Source: Roseomonas genomospecies 6 (GTDB lineage Bacteria > Pseudomonadota > Alphaproteobacteria > Azospirillales > Azospirillaceae). Taken from it: a stretch of DNA of 64,000 bases. Position 1 is the stretch's first letter. Each line of letters begins with the position of its first letter. Under the pieces are notes generated by a model. It had not been told where the DNA came from. It did no database searches and was given only the letters and a program-made list of their open reading frames with translations. The stretch spans positions 50,422 to 114,421 of the forward strand of contig NZ_QOKW01000020.1 in assembly GCF_008365375.1 (NCBI RefSeq). The letters are read 5' to 3'. The translations under genes and the position numbers were made by a program. Below, one piece after another: positions 33,941 to 42,337 of this stretch.

Positions 33941-36900
33941 GTTGCGGCTGGACCGCGTTTTCCCATCGGCTACACTGGCCGAGGTGACCGAGCGCTCGGA
34001 GAGGCCGTTGCGGTTGGACCGCGTTTTCCCATCGGCTACACTCACCCGCATCCTCGGGATCGACGCGCTCGCGTTGCGGTTGGACCGCGTTTTCCCATCG
34101 GCTACACTATGTTCATCGAACGCAAGGAATTGACTGGTGTTGCGGTTGGACCGCGTTTTCCCATCGGCTACACTCCGGTCGCCCCGTCTGGGGCCTTCCG
34201 GGTTGTTGCGGTTGGACCGCGTTTTCCCATCGGCTACACTACGGGGATGCCCGGCGTGTGCGGCACCGCGGTTGCGGTTGGACCGCGTTTTCCCATCGGC
34301 TACACTGGAAGCCGGCGCGGGTCAGCCCCGGTTACGGTTGCGGTTGGACCGCGTTTTCCCATCGGCTACACTTGTGCTTGGCATCGACGTAGTGGGTGTG
34401 CAGTTGCGGTTGGACCGCGTTTTCCCATCGGCTACACTCTTGGCGGTGCTGGCGGCGATCCAGGCGGAGTTGCGGTTGGACCGCGTTTTCCCATCGGCTA
34501 CACTTGACGCGCTCGCCGCCCTCGCCTCCGCCACGTTGCGGTTGGACCGCGTTTTCCCATCGGCTACACTTTCTTCAGCGCGGTCGAGGGCGAGCAGGTC
34601 GTTGCGGTTGGACCGCGTTTTCCCATCGGCTACACTATCCACCAGCACCGCATCGTGACCGGCGGCGTTGCGGTTGGACCGCGTTTTCCCATCGGCTACA
34701 CTTCCCTCGAACTCAAGGACAAGTTCTCCCAAGTTGCGGTTGGACCGCGTTTTCCCATCGGCTACACTCGCGCGAAGTAGCTGAAGGCGACCGGCGTGGT
34801 TGCGGTTGGACCGCGTTTTCCCATCGGCTACACTGGTGTGGTCATACTCCAGCTTCAACCGTTCGTTGCGGTTGGACCGCGTTTTCCCATCGGCTACACT
34901 CATGACCACGACGAGATCGAGCACGATCACGTTGCGGTTGGACCGCGTTTTCCCATCGGCTACACTGCCCTCGCCAAACAGGGACTCCGCCAGTTCGTTG
35001 CGGTTGGACCGCGTTTTCCCATCGGCTACACTCAGCCGCTCGGCGTCCGGCTTCTTCAGGCCGTTGCGGTTGGACCGCGTTTTCCCATCGGCTACACTGA
35101 GACGCTGGCCGACAACGCCGAAGCGGTCGTTGCGGTTGGACCGCGTTTTCCCATCGGCTACACTACTATGAGGCCGTGGGCCAGCCCTTGGCTGTTGCGG
35201 TTGGACCGCGTTTTCCCATCGGCTACACTACCGGGATCGGCGGCAGCACGCCCGGCGGCGTTGCGGTTGGACCGCGTTTTCCCATCGGCTACACTCGATT
35301 GTTTGAATTGGGCCATCCATTTTCGGTTGCGGTTGGACCGCGTTTTCCCATCGGCTACACTAGATGCCGTCGATCAGGACGCGCTTGGCGCGTTGCGGTT
35401 GGACCGCGTTTTCCCATCGGCTACACTTCGGAGCGCGCGGGGCTGGCTTCCAGCCCGGTTGCGGTTGGACCGCGTTTTCCCATCGGCTACACTATCCTTC
35501 TGCGCCTCGCTCGCGTCGCCGTAGTTGCGGTTGGACCGCGTTTTCCCATCGGCTACACTCCCTGCAACGTTATGGGACTCGTCCGGATGGTTGCGGTTGG
35601 ACCGCGTTTTCCCATCGGCTACACTCTCTTCGGGCGGGGGCGGCGCATCGTGTTGCGGTTGGACCGCGTTTTCCCATCGGCTACACTGGAGGCCGCAGTG
35701 CGGCCCTACACGGGGCTGTTGCGGTTGGACCGCGTTTTCCCATCGGCTACACTGTGAATGTGGCCGACGCTCCCAATGGCCACGTTGCGGTTGGACCGCG
35801 TTTTCCCATCGGCTACACTGCCATTCGCCAACGCCTCAAGAACGACTTCGTTGCGGTTGGACCGCGTTTTCCCATCGGCTACACTCGTCCATGAAGACCC
35901 AGTACAGCCAGCAGCGTTGCGGTTGGACCGCGTTTTCCCATCGGCTACACTCAAGCACGTGAACGTGCACCCCTACGTCCTGTTGCGGTTGGACCGCGTT
36001 TTCCCATCGGCTACACTGTCAAATGGGTCATTGACAACGAGCGGCCCAGTTGCGGTTGGACCGCGTTTTCCCATCGGCTACACTGGCTGGTTTCAGACGG
36101 GGTTTCAGGCTCCAGTTGCGGTTGGACCGCGTTTTCCCATCGGCTACACTGCTGGACGCACCCACGCGGGTGTAATTGCCGGTTGCGGTTGGACCGCGTT
36201 TTCCCATCGGCTACACTTGCCACGCCTGCCACCACAGCGTCATGGCTGTTGCGGTTGGACCGCGTTTTCCCATCGGCTACACTCATCAACACAAGCCGCC
36301 GCGACCCGGCAGCGTTGCGGTTGGACCGCGTTTTCCCATCGGCTACACTGGCCGCCCATTGGTCGTTACGGCTCTGCCGGTTGCGGTTGGACCGCGTTTT
36401 CCCATCGGCTACACTGGCGGTCCTCTCCAGCGCCGATTGCGTTATGTTGCGGTTGGACCGCGTTTTCCCATCGGCTACACTAGCTGGCATCAAGACGGGG
36501 CTGACCACGCTGTTGCGGTTGGACCGCGTTTTCCCATCGGCTACACTACCGTCGGAGCCACGACCGGTCACGCCGCGTTGCGGTTGGACCGCGTTTTCCC
36601 ATCGGCTACACTTCGAGACGTTTAAGGGGGATGTGCTCGAAGAGTTGCGGTTGGACCGCGTTTTCCCATCGGCTACACTCTACATCGGTCAGGTGTCGCC
36701 CATCGCGGCGTTGCGGTTGGACCGCGTTTTCCCATCGGCTACACTATCCTGGCACCACCGGACAACTGTCCCCCGGTTGCGGTTGGACCGCGTTTTCCCA
36801 TCGGCTACACTATCTACATGGGCCTGCCGGGTCGGCTGTGTGGTTGCGGTTGGACCGCGTTTTCCCATCGGCTACACTGTGTGGGAGGCATGCCGCGCGC

Positions 36901-37472
36901 AGCTCGCCGTTGCGGTTGGACCGCGTTTTCCCATCGGCTACACTGGATATGGGTGTCGCTGGCGTGCGCCGAGAGTTGCGGTTGGACCGCGTTTTCCCAT
37001 CGGCTACACTGTGGCGTGGCAGGATGACAGCGGCGCCGGTGTTGCGGTTGGACCGCGTTTTCCCATCGGCTACACTGAAGGTGATGGCGCCGAAGGGGAA
37101 GCTCTTGTTGCGGTTGGACCGCGTTTTCCCATCGGCTACACTGCCGCCGCTGTCGACCATCAGGCAGATGCCGTTGCGGTTGGACCGCGTTTTCCCATCG
37201 GCTACACTCACCCCGACGTGGTCCCGCCCCCTGCCGCCGTTGCGGTTGGACCGCGTTTTCCCATCGGCTACACTCGCGGCGGCCCACGACCGCAAGGTGG
37301 TTCTGTTGCGGTTGGACCGCGTTTTCCCATCGGCTACACTTGACGCTGTTGTCGTCAAGCGCCGCGGCGAGTTGCGGTTGGACCGCGTTTTCCCATCGGC
37401 TACACTGCACGTCGATGGGGTGACCATCGGCGACTTGTTGCGGTTGGACCGCGTTTTCCCATCGGCACGCGG
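33941..37472 (+). CRISPR. Type II-C CRISPR array, 54 repeats and 53 spacers
   Basis: The 36-bp repeat begins GTTGCGGTTGGACCGCG and ends CCCATCGGCTACACT. I placed 54 copies from 33941 to 37437. Spacers are 30 bp except two of 29, four of 31 and one of 26 (35626-35651). All internal repeats look identical. The first (33941) has T to C at position 8; the last (37437) matches to position 30 and then reads ACGCGG. Each internal repeat holds TTGGAC at 8-13 and TACACT at 31-36, a 17-bp spaced promoter firing into the next spacer, as described for Neisseria type II-C arrays. The + direction is fixed by complementarity of the repeat to the tracrRNA anti-repeat. Confidence 0.98.
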
Positions 37473-37507
37473 CGGTATAAGGCTCTGAAAAGGCAGCCTT
37501 ATCCCGC
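37472..37507. terminator. Hairpin between the CRISPR array and cas2
   Basis: ATAAGGCT (37477-37484) pairs with AGCCTTAT (37495-37502), extended by GCGG/CCGC (37472-37475 and 37504-37507) across one mismatch; the loop is 10 bases. It lies where array transcripts (+) and cas transcripts (-) meet, so a bidirectional terminator is likely. There is no strong T run. Confidence 0.55.
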
Positions 37508-37540
37508 CCTCCACATGCACGGAATCCCTCTCCGCGCGGG

Positions 37541-37867
37541 TCAGAACAGCACGTATTGCTCCGGATTTTTCCGGGATGGCTGGCGCACGCGGCCGTCGAA
37601 ACACACGATGGTCTCATACTGCTTGTCCGTGATGAAGACGATGTGCACCTTGCCGGTTGGCGGCACAGCCTTCTCGATTCGGCGGGTCAGGGCCTCGGCC
37701 TGCTCCTTGCCCACGCAATGGCGCAGGTATACGGAAAACTGCGACATCTCGAATCCCTGGTCGAGCAGGAACTTGCGGAAGCTCGTGGCAGCCTTGCGCT
37801 CGCGCTTGGTCAGCACCGGCAGGTCGAACAGAACCATCATCCACATGATCCGGTATCCGCTCAGCAT
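37541..37867 (-). CDS. cas2: CRISPR-associated endonuclease Cas2
   Basis: A 108-residue Cas2. The start MLSGYRIMWMMVLFDLPV carries the conserved Asp of the ferredoxin fold's first strand; SFRKFLLDQGFEMSQFSVYLRHC and VHIVFITDKQYETIVCF complete the pattern of type II Cas2. The ATG at 37867 is preferred to in-frame codons upstream (up to 37990), which would overlap cas1. With Cas1 it forms the spacer-integration complex. It lies 34 bases behind cas1 and 69 from the array. Confidence 0.95.
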   Translation of the reverse strand: MLSGYRIMWMMVLFDLPVLTKRERKAATSFRKFLLDQGFEMSQFSVYLRHCVGKEQAEALTRRIEKAVPPTGKVHIVFITDKQYETIVCFDGRVRQPSRKNPEQYVLF

Positions 37868-37901
37868 CGCCGCCTGATTGCCCCTCCGTAGGCCTGCCCC
37901 A

Positions 37902-38852
37902 TCACGCCGGTTGCGGCACCTTTGGAGGTGCTGGCCATTCCAGCGGCATCGGCGCCCACGCCTTGCTGCCTTCGCCCGCCGGCAGATCAAGCGTGGCGTC
38001 CCCGCTCTCGTAGGCCTGCGCCAGCGATCTCGCCGCCCGCATCACCACCGTGGACAGGGGCGTCGTTCCCTCCGCCGTCGGCAGATCCAGCGACGGCACG
38101 AGCGCCAGGAAGCGCTTGGCCTCGGGCGTCACCTCGTCATGCCCGGCTTCGGCCAGCCGCAGCACGGCGAGGTCCACGAAGGGGCGGAAAGGCTCCATCA
38201 GATCGTCCACGAGACACAGCGGGTTGGCCCGGTTGCGGTGGAACAGCCCAAGCGTGGGGTGTAGCCCCGCCCCCATCACCCCGCGCGCAACGGTGGAGCG
38301 TAGAATCGCGTAGCCGTAATTCAGCAGCCCATTCACGCCGCCCGCGTCCGAGTCGCGCCGGAAATCGTCGCCGAACAACAGTGGCCAGTAACGGCGCGCG
38401 GCCTGCGCTTCGATGTTGTCCGGGTCGCCGGAACGCACCTTGCGGGCCAGGGCCTCGAAGGCGCCGGAGGGCGCGCCGCGCGCCTCCAGCACCGCACCCT
38501 GCTGGCGGATCTTGGCGCGCACCAGGATCTGCCACAGCCGTTTCGTCTGCGGGACCGAGACGTTGAGCTGCGCGCGCATGCGCTGGGCCTGCACATGGTG
38601 GCCGTCCACCGGCCACAGGAAGGCCGCCGGCACATGGTTCGGCCCACACAGCACCACCGGCACTCCCCGTTCTGACAAGGCCAACAGCAGGTTGTTGGAA
38701 TAGGTCAGGCCGTGCGCGTTCGCCACCACAGACCCGATGTCGTCCAAAGGGACCCGGCCGATCTCCTGGCCCCGCGCCTCCACCACCAGAAATCCGCGCG
38801 ACAGGGACAGGTGCCGGCCGTCCTCGGCAATCTCGACGATGCGGCCGGTCAT
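37902..38852 (-). CDS. cas1: CRISPR-associated integrase Cas1
   Basis: A 316-residue type II Cas1. The N-terminal beta domain (GRIVEIAEDGRHLSLSRGFLVVEARGQEIGRVPLDDIGSVVANAHGLTYSNNLLLAL) is followed by the helical catalytic domain with the metal ligands in NIEAQAARRYW (Glu), GLHPTLGLFH (His) and LVDDLMEPFRP (Asp). Its ATG overlaps the cas9 stop codon (ATGA at 38849-38852), so translation is coupled. All catalytic residues are present, so adaptation may be possible, provided a working leader exists. Confidence 0.96.
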   Translation of the reverse strand: MTGRIVEIAEDGRHLSLSRGFLVVEARGQEIGRVPLDDIGSVVANAHGLTYSNNLLLALSERGVPVVLCGPNHVPAAFLWPVDGHHVQAQRMRAQLNVSVPQTKRLWQILVRAKIRQQGAVLEARGAPSGAFEALARKVRSGDPDNIEAQAARRYWPLLFGDDFRRDSDAGGVNGLLNYGYAILRSTVARGVMGAGLHPTLGLFHRNRANPLCLVDDLMEPFRPFVDLAVLRLAEAGHDEVTPEAKRFLALVPSLDLPTAEGTTPLSTVVMRAARSLAQAYESGDATLDLPAGEGSKAWAPMPLEWPAPPKVPQPA

Positions 38853-41800
38853 GAGGCGGCTTCCAGGTCGGAGGGCGCGGCGGGAGTCGTCGCCCATTTC
38901 GGAAAGCCGGGGTCGCACACCCGGCCCAGCGGATCGACCGTGACCCGCCGCGCCTCGCGCTGGCGCAGCACGCTGAAGGCGATAATCAGCCAGCGGAACG
39001 GGTCGTCCGGGTCGGCGTGGCGCTTGTCCAGCTCGCCCGCCTCGAAATTCTCTGCCATGCGGACGCGGTTGTTGGCGGGCTCCAGCCGGGCCACGCGCAT
39101 GATGCGCAGGCGCCCGTCATGCTTCAGCTTCACGAGGTCGCCCTTGTGCAGGCGCATGACGAAACGCTCGCCCTCCGCCGGCACGTAAGGCGCGGCGCGG
39201 CCGTCCGGCAGGGCGGTGCGGTGCGCCTCGAAGAGGGTCGCGGCGCGGCCGGTCCAGCGGCCGTCGGACAGGGCCACGATGTCGATGTGGTGCACGTCGC
39301 CCGCGATCAGGCCCTTGTAGGGCTCCCCGTCCGGCCCCTTGAGCCAGATCGGGTCGGCCTCCTTGGCCAGCAGGCGGGCGCGGCGGATGCCGATCCAGGG
39401 CGCGGTCGCCGCCAGATCCTCCGCCGCCTTCGCCACCGCCTGCTTGACGTCCAGCCGGTCCGGGCCGTTGCGGTGGAAGGCCACGCGCTCTTGCATCGCC
39501 CGGCACAGGTCGGGGTCGCGGATGCGGGCGATCTCCTTTTCCGTCAGTCCGTCCAGTGGTTTGCGGTAAACAAGGTTGAAGCCCTTCTCCCGCTCCTTTT
39601 CCGTGGTTGGGCCGTAGGCGGTGTCCTCGTGCAGGCGGCCGCCGGTGCCGTGCTCGGGCTTGTGCGAGACGGTCAGCCCGCGCACCCGCGCGGCCAACTC
39701 GTCGCGGAAGCCCTTCCATGGTTCATCCAGATCGTCCATCAGCCGGTCGAGTCCGGTGTCCTCCGCGCGGGAAGCGGCCTGGGCCACTTTCTGCACCATG
39801 CCCTGGTCAATGCAGCCGATCACCGCCGCGTCCAGCGCGTGGTGCCTGTGGTCGTCGCGGTTCTTGGCGAAGGTCGCGTCCATCGGCGGATCGCCGCCCT
39901 CGCGGTTGTGGTCGCGCAGGATGGAATCGACGCCCCAGCGCCGGCGCAGCAGAGCGGTCAGCCGCCCCGGCGAGACGCGCACCCGGTCGGGGTGGCAGAC
40001 GTGGCGCAGATACTCCCGCGCCAGCCGCGCGAGATACTGGGTGTCGGTGATCTGCCGGGCGAGGAAGCCGCCCTCCTCGTCCCAGCGGTTCATGGCGTTC
40101 TCGGCGAAGCGCCAGCGCTTGTTGGGCGGCAGGTCCTCCACGCAGCCGAGGATCTGGGACCAGCGCCCCTCGTCCCCGGCGAAGGCCTCCCAAGGCGTCT
40201 TGTTGCTTTTCTCCCGGTTGGCCGCGGTCAGGCAGACGACCTTGTTGGCGGCGCTGTCGTCCAGACTGCGGGAGAAGGGCAGGATGTGGTCGATGTCCAC
40301 CTTTTCGGACAGCAGAAGCTCCAACCCGATGGTCTCGCCGGTGTAGGGGCAGCGGCGGTTGACGCCGCTCCCCTGCTCTTCCCACAGGCGCAGCTTCATC
40401 AGGTTGCGGCCGTTGACCGGCGCGTTGACGCTGCGCAGCAGGGCCTTGCGGTCGTCGTTCTTCTTCTGATTCCCGGCCTGCTCCTTCTCGGCGCGGCGGC
40501 GGGCCTCGTGGCTCTGCTTCAGCGGGCGGGCCAGTTCCACGACGATCTCTTGCGGGCGACCGTAGCGCTCGATCAGCTCATTGATCACCAGCCGGACCTG
40601 ATTCAGCCCGATGTGCACCGTGGGGTTGGCGAGCCGGCCAAGCCGCTTTTCGTCCAAGTGCTTGGGATCGCCGGTGCCGAAGGCGACGTGGCGTTCCAGA
40701 ACCGCGCCGTAATAGGGCAGCGTGTAAAGCTGTTCCCCCGGCCGGCGGTCGGAATGGTGGGCGCCGGGGATGGCGACCGGCACGGCTTCGTCGTAGCGGA
40801 TCGGACGCCCCTCGCGCGCCTCCCGCTCCAGCACCGGCAGCAGGGCGGCCAGAGCCTTCCGGCCGATGCGCAGGTGGAAGTCGGGCAGCGGCGTGTCGGC
40901 GACGCGGGCGGCGGCTTCGGGCTCCAGCTCCCAGCGGGCGGCCAGCCAGTCGATCAGCGCGCCCTCGTCGGTTTCCGACAGCAGCCGCTCGACCACCTCG
41001 TCCTGTTCGGCCAGGGTCAGCTTCGCCCAGCGCGGGCCGAAGCGCTTCTTGTCGGACAGCAGGGCCGAGGTCTCGTCGGTCGCCAGCTCCGGCCGGCGGG
41101 TGGATTCGTGGGAGAACTCCACGTCCGAGCCGAGCTTCAGGACCTTGCGGATGTCCTTGAAGGTGATGGCCTTCCTGGTGGGCTTGGCCTTCGCCGCCCG
41201 CAAGATCAGGTCGCGTTCCTCGATGGTCAGCGGGCGTTCGCTGCGGTCCGGCGCGATGATCCGCAGGTTGGCGAGTTCGGTGTAGAGCCGGAACCTCTGC
41301 GCCGAGGGCAGCGCGCGCGGGGCACGCGGATCGTCGGGGAACAGCGAGCACTTGCCGACCGCCGGCGGCTTCAGCGGGCGCTGGTGGAAGATGCGGTGGC
41401 GCAGCGTCGTCCGCGCCTCCTCGGTCAGCAGGTTGGGGTGGTGGTACGCCTGTGCCGCCCACAGCTTGTCGAACTCCTCCTCCAGCATCGGGCGGGCCGG
41501 GTAGAAGGGGTATTCGGCCTTGGCGCCCCTCCCCACCATCCGGGCGCGCACGCTGCGCCCGTTGGCGCGTAACCAGTCGAAAAAGGCGCCGAGGGTCGGG
41601 GCACCGGCCTCCTCCATCTGGACTTCCAGCTTGTCGATGGCGGTGCGGATCTTGCCCGCCTCCTCCTCGTCGCCGGTGCCGCGCATCGCCTTGAAGCCCC
41701 GGCGCTGGTTGATGTGGAACAACGCCCGGCCGATCTCGTTCGCTTCCAGCCGCTCGGTCACCCCCCGCGCGCGCAGAGCGAGCGGATCGAGCGTCTCCAG

Positions 41801-42082
41801 CGCCTTGCGCGCCGCCCGATCCGCCGGCATCAGGCCGAAGCGGATCAGCGCCGCCATCAGCCGGTCGCGCCGCACCAGCGTCCGGTCACGCCGCCGCCGC
41901 ATCTGCCGCGCGATCCGCCGCGCCACGGCGAGAGAACTCTTGTCCTGGGGATTGCGTCCATCCGGAAAGATGCGGACACCCATGCGCCGGATGCCCTTCG
42001 GCTGTCCGTCGTGATCGAGTTCGAGCACGCACCAGCCAAGGGAATTGGTGCCAAGATCAAGGGACAGGCGATAGGGCTGCAT
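38849..42082 (-). CDS. cas9: Cas9 endonuclease, type II-C
   Basis: A 1077-residue Cas9. RuvC-I is YRLSLDLGTNSLGW with Asp9; the Arg-rich bridge helix follows (RIARQMRRRRDRTLVRRDRL, about 57-75). RuvC-II is EIVVELARP (Glu516), HNH is VDIDHILPFSRSLDDSAANKVV (His599), and RuvC-III is DDHRHHALDAAVIG (Asp751). All nuclease residues are intact; length suits the compact II-C class. The start at 42082 has GGGGAG 12 bases upstream. An in-frame ATG at 42148 would sit about 3 bases from the predicted transcription start, so it is not preferred. The C-terminal PAM-interacting part gives no readable PAM. It is the first gene of cas9-cas1-cas2. Confidence 0.97.
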   Translation of the reverse strand: MQPYRLSLDLGTNSLGWCVLELDHDGQPKGIRRMGVRIFPDGRNPQDKSSLAVARRIARQMRRRRDRTLVRRDRLMAALIRFGLMPADRAARKALETLDPLALRARGVTERLEANEIGRALFHINQRRGFKAMRGTGDEEEAGKIRTAIDKLEVQMEEAGAPTLGAFFDWLRANGRSVRARMVGRGAKAEYPFYPARPMLEEEFDKLWAAQAYHHPNLLTEEARTTLRHRIFHQRPLKPPAVGKCSLFPDDPRAPRALPSAQRFRLYTELANLRIIAPDRSERPLTIEERDLILRAAKAKPTRKAITFKDIRKVLKLGSDVEFSHESTRRPELATDETSALLSDKKRFGPRWAKLTLAEQDEVVERLLSETDEGALIDWLAARWELEPEAAARVADTPLPDFHLRIGRKALAALLPVLEREAREGRPIRYDEAVPVAIPGAHHSDRRPGEQLYTLPYYGAVLERHVAFGTGDPKHLDEKRLGRLANPTVHIGLNQVRLVINELIERYGRPQEIVVELARPLKQSHEARRRAEKEQAGNQKKNDDRKALLRSVNAPVNGRNLMKLRLWEEQGSGVNRRCPYTGETIGLELLLSEKVDIDHILPFSRSLDDSAANKVVCLTAANREKSNKTPWEAFAGDEGRWSQILGCVEDLPPNKRWRFAENAMNRWDEEGGFLARQITDTQYLARLAREYLRHVCHPDRVRVSPGRLTALLRRRWGVDSILRDHNREGGDPPMDATFAKNRDDHRHHALDAAVIGCIDQGMVQKVAQAASRAEDTGLDRLMDDLDEPWKGFRDELAARVRGLTVSHKPEHGTGGRLHEDTAYGPTTEKEREKGFNLVYRKPLDGLTEKEIARIRDPDLCRAMQERVAFHRNGPDRLDVKQAVAKAAEDLAATAPWIGIRRARLLAKEADPIWLKGPDGEPYKGLIAGDVHHIDIVALSDGRWTGRAATLFEAHRTALPDGRAAPYVPAEGERFVMRLHKGDLVKLKHDGRLRIMRVARLEPANNRVRMAENFEAGELDKRHADPDDPFRWLIIAFSVLRQREARRVTVDPLGRVCDPGFPKWATTPAAPSDLEAAS

Positions 42083-42156
42083 GGGATCGGTCCGCTCCCC
42101 AAAAGGAATATGCGCGTGTTCGGCGGCGGCAGCCTTATCGAACACCATTCATAGTC

Positions 42157-42201
42157 GAGAGTACCACAACCCTTGACCGCGTGAAGGGTTGTGGTACTCT
42201 C
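42157..42201. promoter_or_regulatory. 18-bp perfect inverted repeat holding the overlapping cas9 and tracrRNA promoters
   Basis: GAGAGTACCACAACCCTT (42157-42174) and its exact complement AAGGGTTGTGGTACTCTC (42184-42201) flank a 9-base centre. The + strand promoter is TTGACC (42173-42178), 16 bp, TACTCT (42195-42200), leading to the tracrRNA. The - strand promoter is TTCACG (42185-42180), 16 bp, TACTCT (42163-42158), leading to cas9. Both -10 boxes lie in the arms and the two -35 boxes lie side by side at the centre. Confidence 0.8.
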
Positions 42202-42206
42202 TCCGT

Positions 42207-42314
42207 AGCTGGAAACGATACCTGTTTTAGCCGATGGGAAACCGAGGTCCAGCCGTTAACAAGCCCGCTCCGGCGGGCACAAGATGCGGGGCAGGCTACG
42301 GCCTGCCCCTTCTT
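42207..42314 (+). ncRNA. tracrRNA
   Basis: The anti-repeat is at 42229-42260 (AGCCGATGGGAAACC then GAGGTCCAGCCGTTAAC). It pairs with repeat positions 1-31, with a short internal mismatch where the repeat has GCGTTTT and one bulge near the end. A hairpin GCCCGC-TCCG-GCGGGC follows (42263-42278), then a terminator stem GGGGCAGGC-TACG-GCCTGCCCC (42288-42309) with a T-rich tail. The start near 42207 is predicted from the -10 box at 42195-42200. It is divergent from cas9 and ends just before the 3' end of the restriction-modification gene. Confidence 0.92.
42288..42314 (+). terminator. Rho-independent terminator of the tracrRNA
   Basis: A 9-bp perfect stem, GGGGCAGGC and GCCTGCCCC, with a TACG loop, followed by TTCTTGTTT. 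It also serves as the last hairpin of the tracrRNA and may stop read-through into the converging restriction-modification gene. Confidence 0.85.
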
Positions 42315-42337
42315 GTTTCGGGACGCCACGGCTGCGG

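Noticed and set aside
33939..37488. Long open frames across the CRISPR array on both strands, with the recurring peptide RLDRVFPSATL or VADGKTRSNRN
   Set aside because: They come from translation of the repeat with a 66-bp unit, which is divisible by three; not proteins.
42083..42148. 22-residue N-terminal extension of Cas9 from the ATG at 42148
   Set aside because: It would leave about 3 bases of leader after the predicted start site, lacks a ribosome binding site and is not part of the RuvC fold; the ATG at 42082 has GGGGAG.
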